A stretch of 64,000 bases of DNA from Microbulbifer hainanensis (GCF_014904735.1 NZ_JACZCR010000009.1:53189-117188); one strand, 5' to 3'; positions 1 to 8,103 are shown, numbered from the stretch's first letter. Notes: generated by a model not told the origin, from the letters alone. A program made the numbers and translations.

Positions 1-1
1 G

Positions 2-247
2 CCACAGCTTCACTATGACAACTACCTGGGTCGCGAACTGGTCGTAAAAGGCCAGGTTCCAGAGCAGTGCAATCAAGTGTGGCAGGACGCCATCGTCAAA
101 GTTGGCGACGATGCGGAGATGGTTGATATGAACCGGGTGGACTGGTCCCCGTGTATCGAACCGCAGAAAGTCAGCCTGGTTACCGACATGGGCAATGAGC
201 TGGTTTACGACTGGCAAAAAATTGATCTGCAGGACTACTACTTCTAA
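2..247 (+). CDS. 3' end of an unrecognised protein gene (partial)
   Basis: An open frame enters from the left edge and ends at TAA 245-247, giving the last 81 residues of a protein. The tail is acidic and aromatic-rich (it ends LQDYYF), has two cysteines about 27 residues apart, and contains motifs such as LGRELVVKG and VDWSPC. I do not recognise the family. The frame is trusted because it is open from the edge and is followed closely by a GC-rich inverted repeat. Nothing can be said about its start, signal peptide or operon. The next gene lies over 200 bases downstream behind its own FNR box, so it is probably a separate transcription unit. Confidence 0.6.
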   Translation, partial: PQLHYDNYLGRELVVKGQVPEQCNQVWQDAIVKVGDDAEMVDMNRVDWSPCIEPQKVSLVTDMGNELVYDWQKIDLQDYYF

Positions 248-256
248 GCAAAACCG

Positions 257-287
257 AAACCGGCGCGCCAATCCGCGCGCCCGGTTT
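257..287 (+). terminator. Possible terminator hairpin after the partial gene
   Basis: AAACCGG-CGCGC at 257-268 pairs with GCGCGC-CCGGTTT at 275-287, with one bulged base. The stem is strong and starts 10 bases after the stop codon. There is no T-run behind it, so a Rho-independent terminator is only likely. Confidence 0.4.
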
Positions 288-386
288 GCAACGGACTCCT
301 AACCCCTGGATTCCGTGAATTTGCACGCCTCGCGGCGGCACGTTTGCGTCCCTTTCATCACTTCTGCCCCACCTACCCCGTGCTAC

Positions 387-400
387 TTGATCCAGGTCAA
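387..400 (+). promoter_or_regulatory. FNR/Anr box upstream of the hemerythrin gene
   Basis: TTGATCCAGGTCAA at 387-400 fits the FNR consensus TTGAT-N4-ATCAA except for one base in the right half. A plausible -10 (AACAAT, 422-427) lies 21 bases downstream. That is class II activator geometry with a start near 433 and a leader of about 25 bases before the ATG at 458. An Fnr/Anr-type regulator is encoded 1.1 kb away. The match is seen; activation is inferred. Confidence 0.7.
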
Positions 401-457
401 TTCGCCAAGTGACCGACCAGCAACAATGGTAATACCGGAAACCGAAGGAGATGGGCA

Positions 458-1030
458 ATGAACCGTATCTACCGGCAGCTCTGCCGCGATCACAAACATA
501 TGCAACAACTGCTCGACGCCTTCGAACACCTGCTGCAGGAACTCGGAAGGCGTGACCGCGATCCCTCGACACTCGGCCTGATTCTCGACGCCCTCGATTA
601 CATCTCGGTTTACCCCGATCGCTGGCATCACCCAGTAGAAGACCTGGTGTTCGAGTGCCTGCTGGAGAAGCCCATCGATAATCGCGCTGCAGTGATGGGC
701 ACCATGGCCGAGCACCGCAAGATCGCCTCCGCGACGCGGCACATGAACACCCTGTTTTACGCCGTCGCCAACGACGCAGCTGTCGTGCGCGAGAAACTGT
801 TGGGAGCAGCGCGGGATTACCTGAAGCTGCAGCGCGACCACATGCAGCGGGAAAACTGCGTGATCTTTCCTCTGGTCGAGCAGCATTTAACCAAAAACGA
901 CTGGGCCACGATTCAGGAAAACCTGCAACTGCAGCGGGATCCTCTGTTTAATCCCGGCCTGAAACGGATGTACGACGCACTGCACGAGCATCTTATTGAA
1001 CCGGCTTGCCCATTGGTCGCCACGGCCTGA
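458..1030 (+). CDS. Hemerythrin (HHE) cation-binding domain protein
   Basis: A 190-residue cytoplasmic protein with a hemerythrin-like four-helix fold, expected to hold a non-haem di-iron centre that binds O2 or NO. Candidate ligands are spaced as in HHE domains: H12 and H14 (CRDHKHM), H57/H58 with E61 (WHHPVED), H86 (AEHRK), and H128 with E132 (DHMQRE). GGAG sits just ahead of the ATG and decides this start. The gene lies behind an FNR box and ahead of a SpoIIAA-like gene 34 bases on, with the Fnr regulator beyond. This points to a role under low oxygen or nitrosative stress, for example oxygen or NO buffering or repair of iron centres. The fold is fairly sure; the ligand is not known. Confidence 0.85.
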   Translation: MNRIYRQLCRDHKHMQQLLDAFEHLLQELGRRDRDPSTLGLILDALDYISVYPDRWHHPVEDLVFECLLEKPIDNRAAVMGTMAEHRKIASATRHMNTLFYAVANDAAVVREKLLGAARDYLKLQRDHMQRENCVIFPLVEQHLTKNDWATIQENLQLQRDPLFNPGLKRMYDALHEHLIEPACPLVATA

Positions 1031-1064
1031 GCACCACTAACAAACCACTGACAAGGAGATCACC

Positions 1065-1520
1065 ATGAGTAAATGCAGTCGCCACGGCATTTCCATTGGC
1101 GTCGAGAGAATCGACAGCGAGTTCTTTCTCTATTTCAAAGCCATCGGTCGCTTAACTCACGACGATTACGCGCAGATCACGCCCCTGATCGACTTCGCGC
1201 TGCAGGAAGTGAAAGCGCCTCAGGTAAAGGCACTGATGGACATCAGGGAATTCGAGGGCTGGGAACTGCGCGCAGCCTGGGATGACTTTAAGTTGGGACT
1301 CAAGCACGGCAACGAATTCATACGGGTTGCGCTGCTCGGTGACGAGAAATGGCAAAAAACGGCTGCGCGGATTGCCAACTGGTTTATCGCCGGCGAAGTC
1401 CGCTATTTCGAAGATCACGACGAAGCGCTGGATTGGCTATCAGAACCACAGGCAGAAGACGCGGACAAGACCGAAACCGCGAGTCTGTGGCAGTACCCGA
1501 CCTTTCCCCCTTATCAGTGA
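1065..1520 (+). CDS. SpoIIAA-like (STAS/SpoIIAA superfamily) protein
   Basis: A 151-residue protein with the features of the SpoIIAA-like family (formerly DUF3478): an N-terminal strand with GIGVERID-like wording, an ALMDIREFEGWE segment near residues 58-69, and a C-terminal helix with a WF-x-AGEVRYF-x3-DEALDWL pattern. Family members are small single-domain proteins thought to associate with membranes or lipids; no enzyme activity is established. AAGGAGATCACC precedes the ATG. The gene follows the hemerythrin gene by 34 bases with no terminator between them, so it is probably co-transcribed and under the same FNR box. It converges with the fnr gene, 22 bases from stop to stop. Confidence 0.75.
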   Translation: MSKCSRHGISIGVERIDSEFFLYFKAIGRLTHDDYAQITPLIDFALQEVKAPQVKALMDIREFEGWELRAAWDDFKLGLKHGNEFIRVALLGDEKWQKTAARIANWFIAGEVRYFEDHDEALDWLSEPQAEDADKTETASLWQYPTFPPYQ

Positions 1521-1542
1521 TCGCTGCTGGCGGGAATGTGGG

Positions 1543-2283
1543 TCAGTTGTCGTAACTGCAGTGCGTACCCGCCAGTTCACTCAAACCGATAAGGTCGAGG
1601 ATAGTGACCTCGCGGCCACTGACGCGGATCAGCTGCTCTTTCTGAAAACGGGAAAACAGCCGGCTGACAGTTTCCGCCGTGAGCCCGAGGTAGTTGGCAA
1701 TATCCGTGCGCGGCATCGATAGCACGAACTGATTGGCGGAATAGCCGCGGCGCGCGTAACGGCTGGAGATATTGATCAGCAGCGCCGCCAGCCGCGTGTC
1801 CGCAGAGCGCTTGCCCAGCAGCATTAGTATCTCGTTTTCCTGACGCAACTCATCGGAAAAGATGCTGTAGATCTGCTGCTGCAGCGCCGGTACCTGCTGC
1901 GCCAGGGTCTCGAGCAGGGAAAAAGGCAGCACGCAGACGCTGCTGTCCTCCAGTGCCTCGGCATAACTGGGATGGGATTTGCTGCTGTAGGCATCGAGCC
2001 CCAGCAGCTCACCAGGCAGGGCGAAGTGCGTGACCTGAGTGTTGCCGTCGGCGGCGATGACCGCGGATTTGAAACTGCCGGAGCGGATGGCATACAGATT
2101 GTCGAACGGATCCCCGGCGTGAAACAGGGCTTCGCCGGCCTTGATGACCTTCTTGCGGCGGGTAACCTGTTCGAGCCGGTCGATATCCTCCCGCGACAGG
2201 CCGCCTGGCAGGCACAGGCGCCGCACCGAACAGCTGCCGCAACTGACCGCTACCGATGAATCTGCCGACCCGGACTTCGCCAT
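1543..2283 (-). CDS. fnr: Fnr/Anr-type oxygen-sensing transcription regulator (CRP/FNR family)
   Basis: A 246-residue CRP/FNR-family regulator. The N terminus carries a cysteine cluster C15-x2-C18-x5-C24 and a fourth cysteine lies at C117, the arrangement that holds the oxygen-labile [4Fe-4S] cluster of Fnr/Anr. A cyclic-nucleotide-type beta roll spans about 40-150, followed by a dimer helix. A winged helix-turn-helix lies near 185-240, with the ETVSRLFSRFQ recognition helix expected to read TTGAT half-sites. GGCGGAG lies ahead of the ATG. It is downstream of hemN on the same strand (69 bases), which could make a two-gene unit. Matching FNR boxes occur nearby at 387-400 and 3784-3797. Family assignment is firm; regulation of those sites is inferred. 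Confidence 0.92.
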   Translation of the reverse strand: MAKSGSADSSVAVSCGSCSVRRLCLPGGLSREDIDRLEQVTRRKKVIKAGEALFHAGDPFDNLYAIRSGSFKSAVIAADGNTQVTHFALPGELLGLDAYSSKSHPSYAEALEDSSVCVLPFSLLETLAQQVPALQQQIYSIFSDELRQENEILMLLGKRSADTRLAALLINISSRYARRGYSANQFVLSMPRTDIANYLGLTAETVSRLFSRFQKEQLIRVSGREVTILDLIGLSELAGTHCSYDN

Positions 2284-2352
2284 GGAAATCTCCGCCCTAC
2301 AATCTCATTGAACCTTGGTACGGAAGTGACTCCGTCCCCGCATAGTACACCT

Positions 2353-3729
2353 TCACAACACGCGGGAATAGCGTGCCCCTGTGGCCTCGGCTCCGTGCAG
2401 GTAGCGGTCGAAAGCGGCGGCAGCATTGCGCAGGAACCAGCGACCACGTGGAGTGACCTCCAACGTCGCATCATCCTCGCGCAACAGGCCATCGGAGAAC
2501 ATCGGCTGCAGGCGGCGGCGCTCGGCAAGAAAATACTCATCGAACGGCGCACCCGCGCGGCGCGCGGCCTCCGCCTTGTCGACCCGCAACCGGCACATCA
2601 GCTCTGCGATCAGCCACTGGCGCAGGCGGTCGTCGCTGTCGAGCAGCCAGCCGCGGCTGACTGCCGAGCCCCGAGCGGCAATCTCCCGGGCATAGTCCTT
2701 CAGGCCGTGCTGGTTCTGCCAGAAACCGTCGCGACTGGCACTGATTGCGGAAGCCCCCAGCCCCACCAGCGCATCCGCCGGCATCAGCGTATAGCCCTGG
2801 AAATTGCGCGCCAGCCCGCCGGTGCGCGCCGCCGCGGCCAGAGGGTCTGTCGGCAGGGCGAAGTGGTCCATACCGATAAACTCGTACCCTGCCGCACCCA
2901 GACGGGATACCGCCGCCAGCTGCATTTCGACCTTTTCCTGCGGCCCCGGAATCAGGTCGGTTTCGATCAGCCGCTGCGCCTTGAAGCGGTGTGGCAGGTG
3001 CGCATAGTGGTACAGCGCAATGCGATCTGGCGCCAGCGCGATCACGCGGTCCAGCGTCCGCTCGAGACCGGCGACATCTTGCCGCGGCAGCCCGTAGATC
3101 AGGTCGTAGGAAATCGACGTGAAGCCGCGCTCGCGCGCCGCCTCGGTCAATTCTGCCACCGCCTCGGCGCTGCAGATGCGATTGACCGCGTGCTGCACAT
3201 CGATATTGAAATCCTGGATGCCCATGCTGAGCCGGTTGAACCCCAGCTCGCGCAGGGTATCCAGGGTATCGAGCTCCAGCGTGCGCGGATCTGCCTCGAT
3301 GCTGTATTCCACATCGTCGCCGGTACGCAAATCGAAGACCTCGCCCAGTCCGTGCACCAGCCGGCGCAGGTCGCCGTCGTTCAGGTAGGTGGGGGTCCCT
3401 CCGCCCAGATGCAGTTGCACCACCGGCGCCGTCAGGCGCCCGCGGTAACCGCGCGCTTCCTGCAGCAACTGGTCCAGGTAGCTGGCAGCGAGCCCGTACT
3501 GGTGGGTGATCACCTTGTTGCAGGCGCAGAAATAGCACAGCGAACGACAGAAGGGGACGTGCACATAGAGCGACAGGCTGCGCGCATCTTCCAGCGCGCG
3601 CCAGGGCTCCGCCCCCTGCAACGGCGCAAAGCGATCCGCCGTGGGATAGGACGTATAGCGGGGACAGGGCCCGGCATAACGGGATAACAATTTCGCGGAA
3701 AGCCCCGCGCGCTGGGTGGTTTGTACCAT
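2353..3729 (-). CDS. hemN: Oxygen-independent coproporphyrinogen III oxidase (radical SAM)
   Basis: A 458-residue radical SAM enzyme that converts coproporphyrinogen III to protoporphyrinogen IX in haem synthesis without oxygen. The cluster motif is C61-x3-C65-x2-C68 followed by C70, within VPFCRSLCYFCACN. Before it comes the PRYTSYPTA element typical of true HemN rather than HemW. A GGGTPT SAM-contact segment follows near residue 110, and a HemN C-terminal domain ends the protein. Length matches the family. An FNR box lies 55 bases upstream with a TAGCCT -10 on this strand, so induction at low oxygen is likely. The fnr gene follows on the same strand. Confidence 0.95.
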   Translation of the reverse strand: MVQTTQRAGLSAKLLSRYAGPCPRYTSYPTADRFAPLQGAEPWRALEDARSLSLYVHVPFCRSLCYFCACNKVITHQYGLAASYLDQLLQEARGYRGRLTAPVVQLHLGGGTPTYLNDGDLRRLVHGLGEVFDLRTGDDVEYSIEADPRTLELDTLDTLRELGFNRLSMGIQDFNIDVQHAVNRICSAEAVAELTEAARERGFTSISYDLIYGLPRQDVAGLERTLDRVIALAPDRIALYHYAHLPHRFKAQRLIETDLIPGPQEKVEMQLAAVSRLGAAGYEFIGMDHFALPTDPLAAAARTGGLARNFQGYTLMPADALVGLGASAISASRDGFWQNQHGLKDYAREIAARGSAVSRGWLLDSDDRLRQWLIAELMCRLRVDKAEAARRAGAPFDEYFLAERRRLQPMFSDGLLREDDATLEVTPRGRWFLRNAAAAFDRYLHGAEATGARYSRVL

Positions 3730-3783
3730 GCTTGGTTACCTCTGCTGATGCGCAGAGGCTAACCGCGGCCGGATATCCCGCTC

Positions 3784-3797
3784 TTGATGCAGATCAA
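3784..3797. promoter_or_regulatory. Perfect FNR/Anr box between hemN and a small gene
   Basis: TTGATGCAGATCAA at 3784-3797 matches TTGAT-N4-ATCAA in all ten defined positions. On the minus strand, a 22-base gap leads to TAGCCT as a -10, giving a hemN start near 3749 (class II position). On the plus strand it lies about 60 bases ahead of the small gene at 3856, but no equally good -10 is seen there. HemN is therefore the better-supported target. Confidence 0.85.
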
Positions 3798-3855
3798 CTT
3801 ATCGCTGTACGAGCCGCATACGCTGACCCTATCAACCGGAAATAAAGCAAATAAG

Positions 3856-4071
3856 ATGAACGAAACAGTTGAACAGGCCCCGCAAAGGTTTGAAGCCTGC
3901 ATTTTCTTCGATGGCAAACTACTGGAACAGCGGCGCGGCAATGACGCACAAGAACTGGAAGTCTGGATGCTCAGTGCAGCCGGCGACAGTGGCAATTTCA
4001 GCGGCAACATCGTCGACCGCCAGAACAACGGCAAGCTGGTCAAAGCCTTCCGCCGCACGGCGCCCGACTAG
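3856..4071 (+). CDS. Small hypothetical protein, possibly FNR-linked
   Basis: A 71-residue acidic protein that I do not recognise. It has an N-terminal ETVEQAPQRFEACIFFDG segment, one cysteine, a central stretch that could be a beta sheet (ELEVWMLSAAG), and a basic tail. It has no signal peptide or membrane segment. The frame stays open upstream to a TTG inside the FNR box, but the ATG at 3856 is the better start; its ribosome site is weak. It is divergent from hemN across the FNR box and converges with the dehydrogenase gene 11 bases away. Codon use matches its neighbours, which supports a real gene. Function unknown. Confidence 0.55.
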   Translation: MNETVEQAPQRFEACIFFDGKLLEQRRGNDAQELEVWMLSAAGDSGNFSGNIVDRQNNGKLVKAFRRTAPD

Positions 4072-4082
4072 GTACCCGGCCC

Positions 4083-4982
4083 TCAGTCTCCCGCCGGGCG
4101 GCGAAACAGGTTCTGGATACTGGAAAAGTCCAGCCGCTGGTTTTTCTCGTCGCCGCCGTGCAGCTGGTAGAGGTTCTTCGCCAGTGCACCGAGCGGCGTC
4201 GACGACGCGCTGCCGGCGGCGGTGTCCATCGCCAGCCCCAGGTCCTTGAGCATCAGCGCCACGGCAAAGCCGCCGGTGTAATCCCGCGATGCCGGCACGC
4301 TGTCCATAACGCCGGGATAGGGATTGTATTTCTCCAGCGACCAGTTACCGCCGGAACTGGCCCTCATGATGTCCGACAGCACTTTCGGATCCAGGCCGTT
4401 GTCCACACCCAGTTGCAGCGCCTCTGCCGTCCCGATCATATGGATGGCGAGCAGCATGTTGTTGCAGATCTTGGCCACCTGGCCGGCACCGGCGGGCCCG
4501 GCATGAAAGATATTGGCGCCCATCGCCTCGAGAAATGGCCGCGCCGCGTCCACCGCGTCTGCGTCGCCACCGCACATAAATGACAAGGTCCCGGCTGCCG
4601 CTGCGGCGGTGCCGCCGGATACCGGTGCATCGATCGCGCGAATACCCCGCTCGCTTGCCGCCGCAATTACCTGGCGTGCATCGCCGGCAGCAATGGTGGA
4701 ACAATCGATCACCAGCACGTCGGTTTCCAGTGCCTGCAACAGCCCGCGCGCGCCGAGATAGAGTTCTTTCACCAGGGCGCCGTTGGGCAACATCGAAATC
4801 ACCGCACTGGCACCCTGCACCGCCTGCGCCGCGCTCTCCGCCGGTTCACAGCCGTTCTGCGCAGCCTGCTCCATCGCAGCTTGCGCCGGATCGAAGGCAC
4901 TGACAGCAAAACCCGCCTTGACCAGGTTCGCGGCCATCGGGCCTCCCATATTGCCGAGTCCGAGAAAAGCGACTTTTTCCAC
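4083..4982 (-). CDS. mmsB: 3-hydroxyisobutyrate dehydrogenase
   Basis: A 299-residue NAD-dependent beta-hydroxyacid dehydrogenase, best matched to 3-hydroxyisobutyrate dehydrogenase of valine breakdown (3-hydroxyisobutyrate to methylmalonate semialdehyde). It shows the N-terminal Rossmann glycine motif GLGNMG (residues 8-13), the substrate-binding DAPVSGG (118-124) and the catalytic lysine K171 in GQVAKICNN. The GTG at 4982-4980, with AGGGAGA before it, is chosen. The frame continues 19 codons further to an ATG, but that extension is repetitive (HNQEIHNKEI) and unlike the family. The hydrolase for the preceding valine step is 66 bases upstream on the same strand, so the two form an operon. 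Other family members act on tartronate semialdehyde, but the neighbour favours valine. Confidence 0.88.
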   Translation of the reverse strand: MEKVAFLGLGNMGGPMAANLVKAGFAVSAFDPAQAAMEQAAQNGCEPAESAAQAVQGASAVISMLPNGALVKELYLGARGLLQALETDVLVIDCSTIAAGDARQVIAAASERGIRAIDAPVSGGTAAAAAGTLSFMCGGDADAVDAARPFLEAMGANIFHAGPAGAGQVAKICNNMLLAIHMIGTAEALQLGVDNGLDPKVLSDIMRASSGGNWSLEKYNPYPGVMDSVPASRDYTGGFAVALMLKDLGLAMDTAAGSASSTPLGALAKNLYQLHGGDEKNQRLDFSSIQNLFRRPAGD

Positions 4983-5003
4983 GAGGTATCTCCCTATTTC
5001 TTT

Positions 5004-5033
5004 ATTATGAATTTCCTGATTATGGATTTCCTG
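5004..5033. repeat. Two 15-bp tandem copies in the mmsB leader
   Basis: ATTATGAATTTCCTG (5004-5018) is followed at once by ATTATGGATTTCCTG (5019-5033), one mismatch. It lies between the hydrolase stop and the mmsB GTG start. It looks like a recent local duplication in the leader. Confidence 0.6.
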
Positions 5034-5048
5034 GCGCACACGCCACTG

Positions 5049-6152
5049 CTACAAGTCGGACAGCGGGTTTTCCGGCCAGGGCGCGGTAAAACAGTGTTCG
5101 ACCTGCTCCGCGGTGATCTCTTCCAGCCTCGCCGGCTGCCAGTGGGGATTGCGGTCCTTGTCGATCAGCAGCGCGCGTACGCCCTCGCGGAAATGCCCAC
5201 TGGCACAGAGGTTGACGGCAAGCACCAGCTCCATGCGAAAAACGTCGGCAAGAGAAAGGTGACGGCTGCGGCGCAGCTGTTCCCAGACGATCCACGGGGT
5301 CAACGGCGAACCTGCGGCCAGCGTAGCCGCCGCCTTCTGCAGCCATTTGTCGTCACCGTCATAGGCGGTGATAGCCCGGCAGACTTCCGGCAGGGTAGCG
5401 CCGTCGGTCAGTGACTGGATCTGATCGTAGTGCTGCCACAGCACCGATGCAGGCAGCTGGTCCTTCGACAGCTCCTGTCGTCTCAGGCAGCTCCACACCT
5501 GGCGGTGATTGCGCTCGCTGTCGGCAAAGAATTCCACGGTGGACAGATCCGTCAGCACCGACTCACGCCGCTCCGCCGGGAGCATGCGGTCCGCCATACC
5601 GGCAAACAGCGCATCCGCACCGTTGAACTGGGCCCCGGTCAGGCCGAGGAACAGCCCCAGGCGCCCGGGCATGTGATTCAGGAACCAGCTGCCGCCCACA
5701 TCCGGGAACAGGCCGATGGTCACCTCGGGCATAGCCATCCGCGTTGTCTCGGTGACAACCCGGTGGCTGGCCCCGGCCATGATGCCGATACCGCCGCCCA
5801 TGACGATGCCGCTGCCCCACACGACGATCGGCTTTTCATAGGTATGAATCTTGTAGTCGAGGCGGTATTCGCGGGAAAAAAACCCAGTCGTGGAACGATA
5901 ATCGGGTTGCTCGCCGTAGGCGCTGGACTCGCGGTACAGGGTTACCACATCGCCGCCGGCGCACAGCGCCTTGTCGCCGCTGCCGTCGATCCAGATACAG
6001 GCGACACTATCGTCGGTCGCCCACTCATCCAGCTGCTTCGACAGCAGGTCGATCATGTCCAAATTCAGCGCATTCAGCGCCTTCGGCAGGTTCAGGGTGG
6101 CGGTCGCTACGGCACCGCGGCGCCCAAAGAGTACAGGGGAATTCTGGTCCAT
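5049..6152 (-). CDS. 3-hydroxyisobutyryl-CoA hydrolase (enoyl-CoA hydratase fold)
   Basis: A 367-residue protein of the crotonase superfamily, matching the long form with an extra C-terminal helical domain (ECH_2) of 3-hydroxyisobutyryl-CoA hydrolases. Evidence is the LNLPKALNAL start of the fold, the AGGDVVTLY oxyanion/CoA region, GIVMGGGIGIMAG, and MPEVTIGLFPDVGGSWFL, which holds the catalytic Glu/Asp region. It removes CoA from 3-hydroxyisobutyryl-CoA in valine breakdown, feeding the dehydrogenase encoded just downstream. An ATG at 6152 is chosen because homologues begin just before this point. A GTG 15 codons upstream (6197) is also in frame. It is divergent from ettA. A plain enoyl-CoA hydratase is less likely given the length. 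Confidence 0.85.
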   Translation of the reverse strand: MDQNSPVLFGRRGAVATATLNLPKALNALNLDMIDLLSKQLDEWATDDSVACIWIDGSGDKALCAGGDVVTLYRESSAYGEQPDYRSTTGFFSREYRLDYKIHTYEKPIVVWGSGIVMGGGIGIMAGASHRVVTETTRMAMPEVTIGLFPDVGGSWFLNHMPGRLGLFLGLTGAQFNGADALFAGMADRMLPAERRESVLTDLSTVEFFADSERNHRQVWSCLRRQELSKDQLPASVLWQHYDQIQSLTDGATLPEVCRAITAYDGDDKWLQKAAATLAAGSPLTPWIVWEQLRRSRHLSLADVFRMELVLAVNLCASGHFREGVRALLIDKDRNPHWQPARLEEITAEQVEHCFTAPWPENPLSDL

Positions 6153-6239
6153 CTCACTGCATGTTCTAATGGCTTTTGTTGCGCTGCAGTTAAACACAGA
6201 TCCACCGGGGCGTCAGCCGTATGGACCCGGTTGCACTTT

Positions 6240-6266
6240 TTGCGCAACCTGCTAAGTTGCGCGCAA
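6240..6266 (+). other. Imperfect inverted repeat in the ettA leader
   Basis: TTGCGCAAC at 6240-6248 faces GTTGCGCGCAA at 6256-6266, making a stem with a two-base bulge, 35 bases before the ettA start. It could be an mRNA leader hairpin or an operator. Nothing in the sequence decides between them. Confidence 0.35.
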
Positions 6267-6300
6267 ATTCTGACCGATTCTAGACTGACTGGAACCTTTA

Positions 6301-7965
6301 ATGGCCGAATACGTATACACGATGAACCGGGTGGGCAAGATTGTTCCGCCCAAACGCGAAATCCTCAAGGACATTTCCCTGTCCTTCTTCCCCGGCGCCA
6401 AGATCGGCGTACTGGGCCTGAACGGCGCAGGTAAATCCACCCTGCTGCGCATCATGGCCGGCGTCGACCAGGACTATAACGGCGAAGCCCGCGCCATGCC
6501 GGGCATCAAGGTGGGCTACCTGCCGCAGGAACCGCAGCTGGATCCATCCAAGACGGTACGCGGCAACGTAGAAGACGGCATGCGTGAGGCGATCGACGCC
6601 CTGGCCGGTCTGGAACAGGTCTATGCCGACTACGCCGAGCCGGACGCGGATTTCGACGCCCTGGCCAAGAAACAGCAGCAGTTCGAGGACGTGATCCACG
6701 CCTGGGACGCCCACAACCTGGAGCACCGCCTGGAAGTGGCGGCAGACGCGCTGCGCCTGCCGCCGTGGGATGCGGACGTCAACAACCTGTCCGGCGGTGA
6801 GAAGCGCCGTGTGGCCCTGTGCCGCCTGCTGCTGTCGCGCCCGGATATGCTGTTGCTGGACGAACCGACCAACCACTTGGACGCCGAATCCGTATTCTGG
6901 CTGGAGCGCTTCCTGCACGACTTCACCGGCACCGTGGTGGCCATCACCCACGACCGCTACTTCCTCGACAATGTCGCCGGCTGGATTCTGGAACTGGACC
7001 GCGGCCACGGCATTCCCTGGGAGGGCAACTACACCACCTGGCTGGAACAGAAAGAGAAGCGCCTCGAACAGGAGCAGAAATCCGAGCAGGCGCGCATGAA
7101 GTCCATGCAGAAAGAACTGGAGTGGGCGCGCCAGAATCCCAAAGGCCGCCAGTCCAAGAGCAAGGCGCGTCTGGCCCGACTGGAAGAAATGCAGTCGCAG
7201 GAATTCCAGTCCCGCAGCGAGACCAATGAGATCTACATTCCGCCGGGCGAGCGCCTCGGCGACAACGTGATCGAGTTCATCAACGTCCGCAAGGGCTTCA
7301 CCGACCGCCTGCTGATCGACAACCTGTCGTTCCGTGTACCCAAGGGTGCGATCGTCGGTATCGTCGGCGGCAACGGCGCCGGTAAGTCCACCCTGTTCCG
7401 CATGATCACCGGCACCGAAAAGCCCGATAGCGGCGAGATCAAGATCGGTGAAACGGTCAAGATCGCCTATGTCGAGCAGGGTCGCGAAAACCTCGACGAC
7501 AACAAGACCGTGTGGGAAGCCATCTCCGACGGCCACGACATGCTGAAGATCAACAACTACGAAGTGGGCTCGCGCAACTATGTCGGCCGTTTCAACTTCA
7601 AGGGCAGCGACCAGCAGAAGCGCGTGGGTGAACTCTCCGGTGGTGAGCGCGGCCGCCTGCACCTGGCCTACACCCTCAAGCAGGGCGCCAACGTACTGCT
7701 GCTCGACGAACCGTCCAACGATCTGGATATCGAAACGCTGCGCGCACTGGAAGAGGCCCTGCTGAACTTCCCCGGCTGCGCACTGGTCATTTCGCACGAT
7801 CGCTGGTTCCTCGACCGGGTGGCGACCCATATCCTCGCCTACGAGGGCGAGAGCGATGTGGTCTTCTTCGAGGGCAACTACACCGAGTACCACGAAGATT
7901 TCGTGCAGCGCAAAGGCGAAGATGCCGCACCGCATCGGATGCATTACAAAAAACTCAAGACCTGA
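6301..7965 (+). CDS. ettA: Energy-dependent translational throttle protein EttA (ABC-F ATPase)
   Basis: A 554-residue cytosolic ABC-F ATPase with two nucleotide-binding domains and no membrane part, almost the same length as E. coli EttA. It binds the ribosomal E site and gates the first peptide bond according to the ATP/ADP ratio. Seen are Walker A GLNGAGKST (39-47) and GGNGAGKST (near 357), signatures LSGGEKRR and LSGGERGR, and Walker B segments LLLDEPTNHLD and LLLDEPSNDLD. A basic linker (residues 240-300) rich in Glu, Gln, Lys and Arg is typical of the P-site tRNA interaction motif region. It ends at a clear terminator. It is divergent from the valine-catabolism operon. Confidence 0.96.
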   Translation: MAEYVYTMNRVGKIVPPKREILKDISLSFFPGAKIGVLGLNGAGKSTLLRIMAGVDQDYNGEARAMPGIKVGYLPQEPQLDPSKTVRGNVEDGMREAIDALAGLEQVYADYAEPDADFDALAKKQQQFEDVIHAWDAHNLEHRLEVAADALRLPPWDADVNNLSGGEKRRVALCRLLLSRPDMLLLDEPTNHLDAESVFWLERFLHDFTGTVVAITHDRYFLDNVAGWILELDRGHGIPWEGNYTTWLEQKEKRLEQEQKSEQARMKSMQKELEWARQNPKGRQSKSKARLARLEEMQSQEFQSRSETNEIYIPPGERLGDNVIEFINVRKGFTDRLLIDNLSFRVPKGAIVGIVGGNGAGKSTLFRMITGTEKPDSGEIKIGETVKIAYVEQGRENLDDNKTVWEAISDGHDMLKINNYEVGSRNYVGRFNFKGSDQQKRVGELSGGERGRLHLAYTLKQGANVLLLDEPSNDLDIETLRALEEALLNFPGCALVISHDRWFLDRVATHILAYEGESDVVFFEGNYTEYHEDFVQRKGEDAAPHRMHYKKLKT

Positions 7966-7973
7966 GTGATCAA

Positions 7974-7997
7974 AGCCCGCCTAGTGCGGGCTTTTTT
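7974..7997 (+). terminator. Rho-independent terminator of ettA
   Basis: AGCCCGC (7974-7980) pairs with GCGGGCT (7986-7992) over a five-base loop, followed by a run of six T, 9 bases after the ettA stop. Confidence 0.92.
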
Positions 7998-8103
7998 ATT
8001 GCGCGAGTCCGGCGATAATTTATTGCAGTGATACAGAACTACTACAGGATCCGCGCCCTTGCTATCCTCGAGGCAAAAGGTTTCGCCACCACACGGAGGT
8101 CCC

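Noticed and set aside
2308..3687. A long plus-strand frame opposite hemN.
   Set aside because: Antisense shadow of a well-supported radical SAM gene with no domain of its own.
6298..7944. A long minus-strand frame opposite ettA.
   Set aside because: Antisense shadow; ettA motifs are complete on plus and have their own terminator.
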